From positions 80,192 through 144,191 of the forward strand of contig NZ_JASHIZ010000011.1 of assembly GCF_030733425.1 (NCBI RefSeq): a stretch of 64,000 nucleotides of DNA. Reading direction: 5' to 3'. Origin of the DNA: Roseovarius sp. MMSF_3350 (GTDB lineage: Bacteria > Pseudomonadota > Alphaproteobacteria > Rhodobacterales > Rhodobacteraceae). The first letter of the stretch is position 1, and the number at the start of each line of letters is the position of its first letter. The notes beneath the pieces were generated by a model. The model was not told where the DNA came from. It saw only the letters and a program-made list of their open reading frames with translations, and searched no databases. Made by a program: the position numbers and the translations under genes. Of the stretch, positions 62,352-64,000 are shown in pieces.

Positions 62352-63309
62352 GCTGGCGCAGCCGCTGGCGCTGCTGTCGCTGCCGCTGCCGTGGCTGGTG
62401 CAGCGGTTCATGGCGGCGCGGAGCGTGGGCGGTCGCGCGCTGGTGCTGCCGCGCCGGGTGGGCGAGGAGTTGCTGGCGCGGGCACGGCGCGGTGGTGCAG
62501 GCGTGGCGGGGGTGCCGTTGCGCGATGGCGCCTTGTGGCTGGCCTGGGGGTTGCTGGTGGTGGCGCTCAGCGGCCCGCGCGACCTGGCGCCGGTGTCGGC
62601 GCTGAAGGTGTCGGGGCGGGACCTGGCGATTGCGCTGGACCTTTCGGGCTCGATGGTGCGGGACGATTTCGACCTCGACGGCCGGCAGGTGACGCGGCTG
62701 GAGGCGGTGCAGACCGTGGGCGCGGAGTTCGCGCGGCGGCGGGGGGGCGACCGGCTGGCGCTGATCGTGTTCGGCTCGGAGGCCTATTACGCGACGCCCT
62801 TCACTTTTGACATCGAGGCGGTGGCGCAGGAGATCGAGACCTCGGTGATCGGCATCTCGGGGCGGGCGACGAATATCTCGGACGGGCTGGGGCTGGCGCT
62901 GAAGCGGATGGGCGAGAGCGACGCGGCGAGCAAGGTGGTGATCCTGCTGTCGGACGGGGTGAACAACGCGGGTGCGACGAAGCCGCTGGGCGTGGCGGAA
63001 CTGGCCGCCCGGATGGGCGTGCGGGTGCATACGATCGCGCTGGGGCCGAAGGATCTGGAGAGCGCCGAGGAGGGCGAGCGCGGCGTGGTCGACGCGCGGA
63101 CCTTGCGGGCGATTGCGGAGGTGTCGGGTGGCGAGAGTTTCCGGGTGCGCACGACCGAGGATCTGCAACAGGTGGCCGATGCGCTGGACCGGCTGGAGGC
63201 CAATGACAGCGACGGGCTGGCGGCCGAGGTCTATCGAGATTACTGGCCGTGGCCGGCCGCGGCGGCGGCGCTGTTGTGTCTATTCGTGATCGCGAGGGAC
63301 CCGGCATGA
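62344..63309 (+). CDS. VWA-domain membrane protein (BatA-like)
   Basis: 321 residues. N-terminal and C-terminal membrane helices flank a von Willebrand A domain. The metal-adhesion site is ALDLSGSMVRDDF with Thr in GRATNISDG and Asp in LLSDGVNNAG. It sits in the membrane with the periplasmic VWA domain probably acted on by the MoxR ATPase. It overlaps DUF4381 by 8 bases and the next gene by four. Confidence 0.9.
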   Translation: MFELAQPLALLSLPLPWLVQRFMAARSVGGRALVLPRRVGEELLARARRGGAGVAGVPLRDGALWLAWGLLVVALSGPRDLAPVSALKVSGRDLAIALDLSGSMVRDDFDLDGRQVTRLEAVQTVGAEFARRRGGDRLALIVFGSEAYYATPFTFDIEAVAQEIETSVIGISGRATNISDGLGLALKRMGESDAASKVVILLSDGVNNAGATKPLGVAELAARMGVRVHTIALGPKDLESAEEGERGVVDARTLRAIAEVSGGESFRVRTTEDLQQVADALDRLEANDSDGLAAEVYRDYWPWPAAAAALLCLFVIARDPA

Positions 63310-64000
63310 GCCTGGACGTGACATTGCTGAGGCCCCTGTGGCTGTTGGCGCTGCCGGTATTGGCGGGGCTGGCGTGGTGGCTGTGGTCGCGGCGGCAGGG
63401 GCTGGGCGACTGGCAGCGGGTGGCGGACCCGGGCATGATCCGGGCGATGGCGGCGCTGGGCCGGGTCGAGGCGCAGGCGGGGCGCTCGGGCCTATGGGCC
63501 GGGATGGCGGTGCTGGTGATCGCGGTGCTGGCGCTGGCGGGCCCGGCGGTGGAGCGGCGGGACACGCCGAGTTTCCGCAACCTCGACGGTGTGCTGTTCG
63601 TGGTGGACGCTTCGAGCAGCGTGACGGAGGACGTGCGCTGGCCGCAGATGCAGGCGCTGGGTCGGTTCGGGCTGGCGCGTCTCGGGACGCGGCCCGGGGG
63701 GATCGTGGTTTACGGCGGGGATGCCTATCTGGCGACGGGGATGACGCTGGATCACGTGCAACTGGGGCAGACATTCTCGTTGATCGGCCCGGAGCTGGTA
63801 CCGGACCCCGGCACGAGGCCCGCGCGGGCGCTGGCGCTGGCGGTGGCGCGGCTGGAGGAGGCAAAGATCATCGCGGGCGATGTGGTGCTGTTCACCGACG
63901 GGGCGGGGCTGGGGCCGGAGAGTTTGCGGCTGGCCGCACGGATGGATGAAATGGGCGCGCGGCTGTCGGTGGTCGGGATGGGCGGGGACCCGTCCTTCGC
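63306..64000 (+). CDS. Second VWA-domain membrane protein (BatB-like), 3'-truncated by window end
   Basis: 231 codons are visible from the ATG that overlaps the preceding stop. It begins MSLDVTLLRPLWLLALPVLAG with a first membrane helix, a second helix (about 63-80), then the VWA core with FVVDASSSVTEDV as metal site and VVLFTDGAGLGP. There is no stop before the window edge, so its length is unknown. It is a paralogue of the upstream gene, and a TPR protein often follows. Confidence 0.85.
   Translation, partial: MSLDVTLLRPLWLLALPVLAGLAWWLWSRRQGLGDWQRVADPGMIRAMAALGRVEAQAGRSGLWAGMAVLVIAVLALAGPAVERRDTPSFRNLDGVLFVVDASSSVTEDVRWPQMQALGRFGLARLGTRPGGIVVYGGDAYLATGMTLDHVQLGQTFSLIGPELVPDPGTRPARALALAVARLEEAKIIAGDVVLFTDGAGLGPESLRLAARMDEMGARLSVVGMGGDPSF

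Overview
The window looks like chromosomal DNA of an aerobic anoxygenic phototrophic alphaproteobacterium of the Rhodobacteraceae (Roseobacter group or a close relative such as Rhodovulum). The base composition is GC-rich. It carries a photosynthesis gene cluster with the oxygen-dependent cyclase acsF, a reaction-centre cytochrome gene (pufC), PpsR/PpaA regulators, and marine-type catabolic genes for dihydroxypropanesulfonate. Species-level placement is inference.

Region 1 (1-29819) is most of a photosynthesis gene cluster. The plus-strand puf operon (pufB-A-L-M-C) is followed by dxs and a glutaredoxin-MauE fusion gene. A long minus-strand superoperon then runs from bchF at 23215 down to cycA at 7089: bchF-N-B-H-L-M, lhaA, puhA-B-C, a small conserved gene, acsF, puhE, hemA, cycA. 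It combines late bacteriochlorophyll synthesis, reaction-centre H and assembly factors, 5-aminolevulinate supply and the mobile electron carrier. Divergently, ppaA-ppsR-bchG-PucC/LhaA-family gene-bchP-idi encodes redox/light regulation, the bacteriochlorophyll tail and its isoprenoid supply. Three TGT-N12-ACA PpsR sites mark the bchF, ppaA and bchG starts. PufC has only three haem motifs. Carotenoid (crt), bchCXYZ and bchIDO genes are not in the window.

Region 2 (29879-38873) is C1/C2 acid metabolism: a LysR regulator, a two-subunit NAD-linked formate dehydrogenase (fused FdsG-FdsB beta subunit plus molybdo/tungsto alpha subunit), a GntR regulator, a formyl-CoA:oxalate CoA-transferase of the YfdW type, and a lone TctC-type binding protein. 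Oxalyl-CoA decarboxylase is not here.

Region 3 (39012-47839) holds a quinone oxidoreductase, a four-gene Anbu (proteasome-like) operon with ATP-grasp, alpha-E and transglutaminase partners, and a LysR-controlled MhqO/MhqD/pirin operon of the kind used against quinones.

Region 4 (47847-58963) holds a YihY-family membrane protein, a GMC oxidoreductase divergent from a TRAP transporter, then IclR-HpsN-HpsO-HpsP. This is a dihydroxypropanesulfonate uptake and oxidation module, followed by a rhodanese and a small protein.

Region 5 (59100-64000) is a DUF2927 protein and a MoxR-DUF58-DUF4381-VWA-VWA (Bat-like) operon cut by the window end.

Two families of short palindromic repeats lie in the gaps. 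One copy sits inside the bchB coding sequence. No tRNA, rRNA, CRISPR array or insertion sequence was seen.
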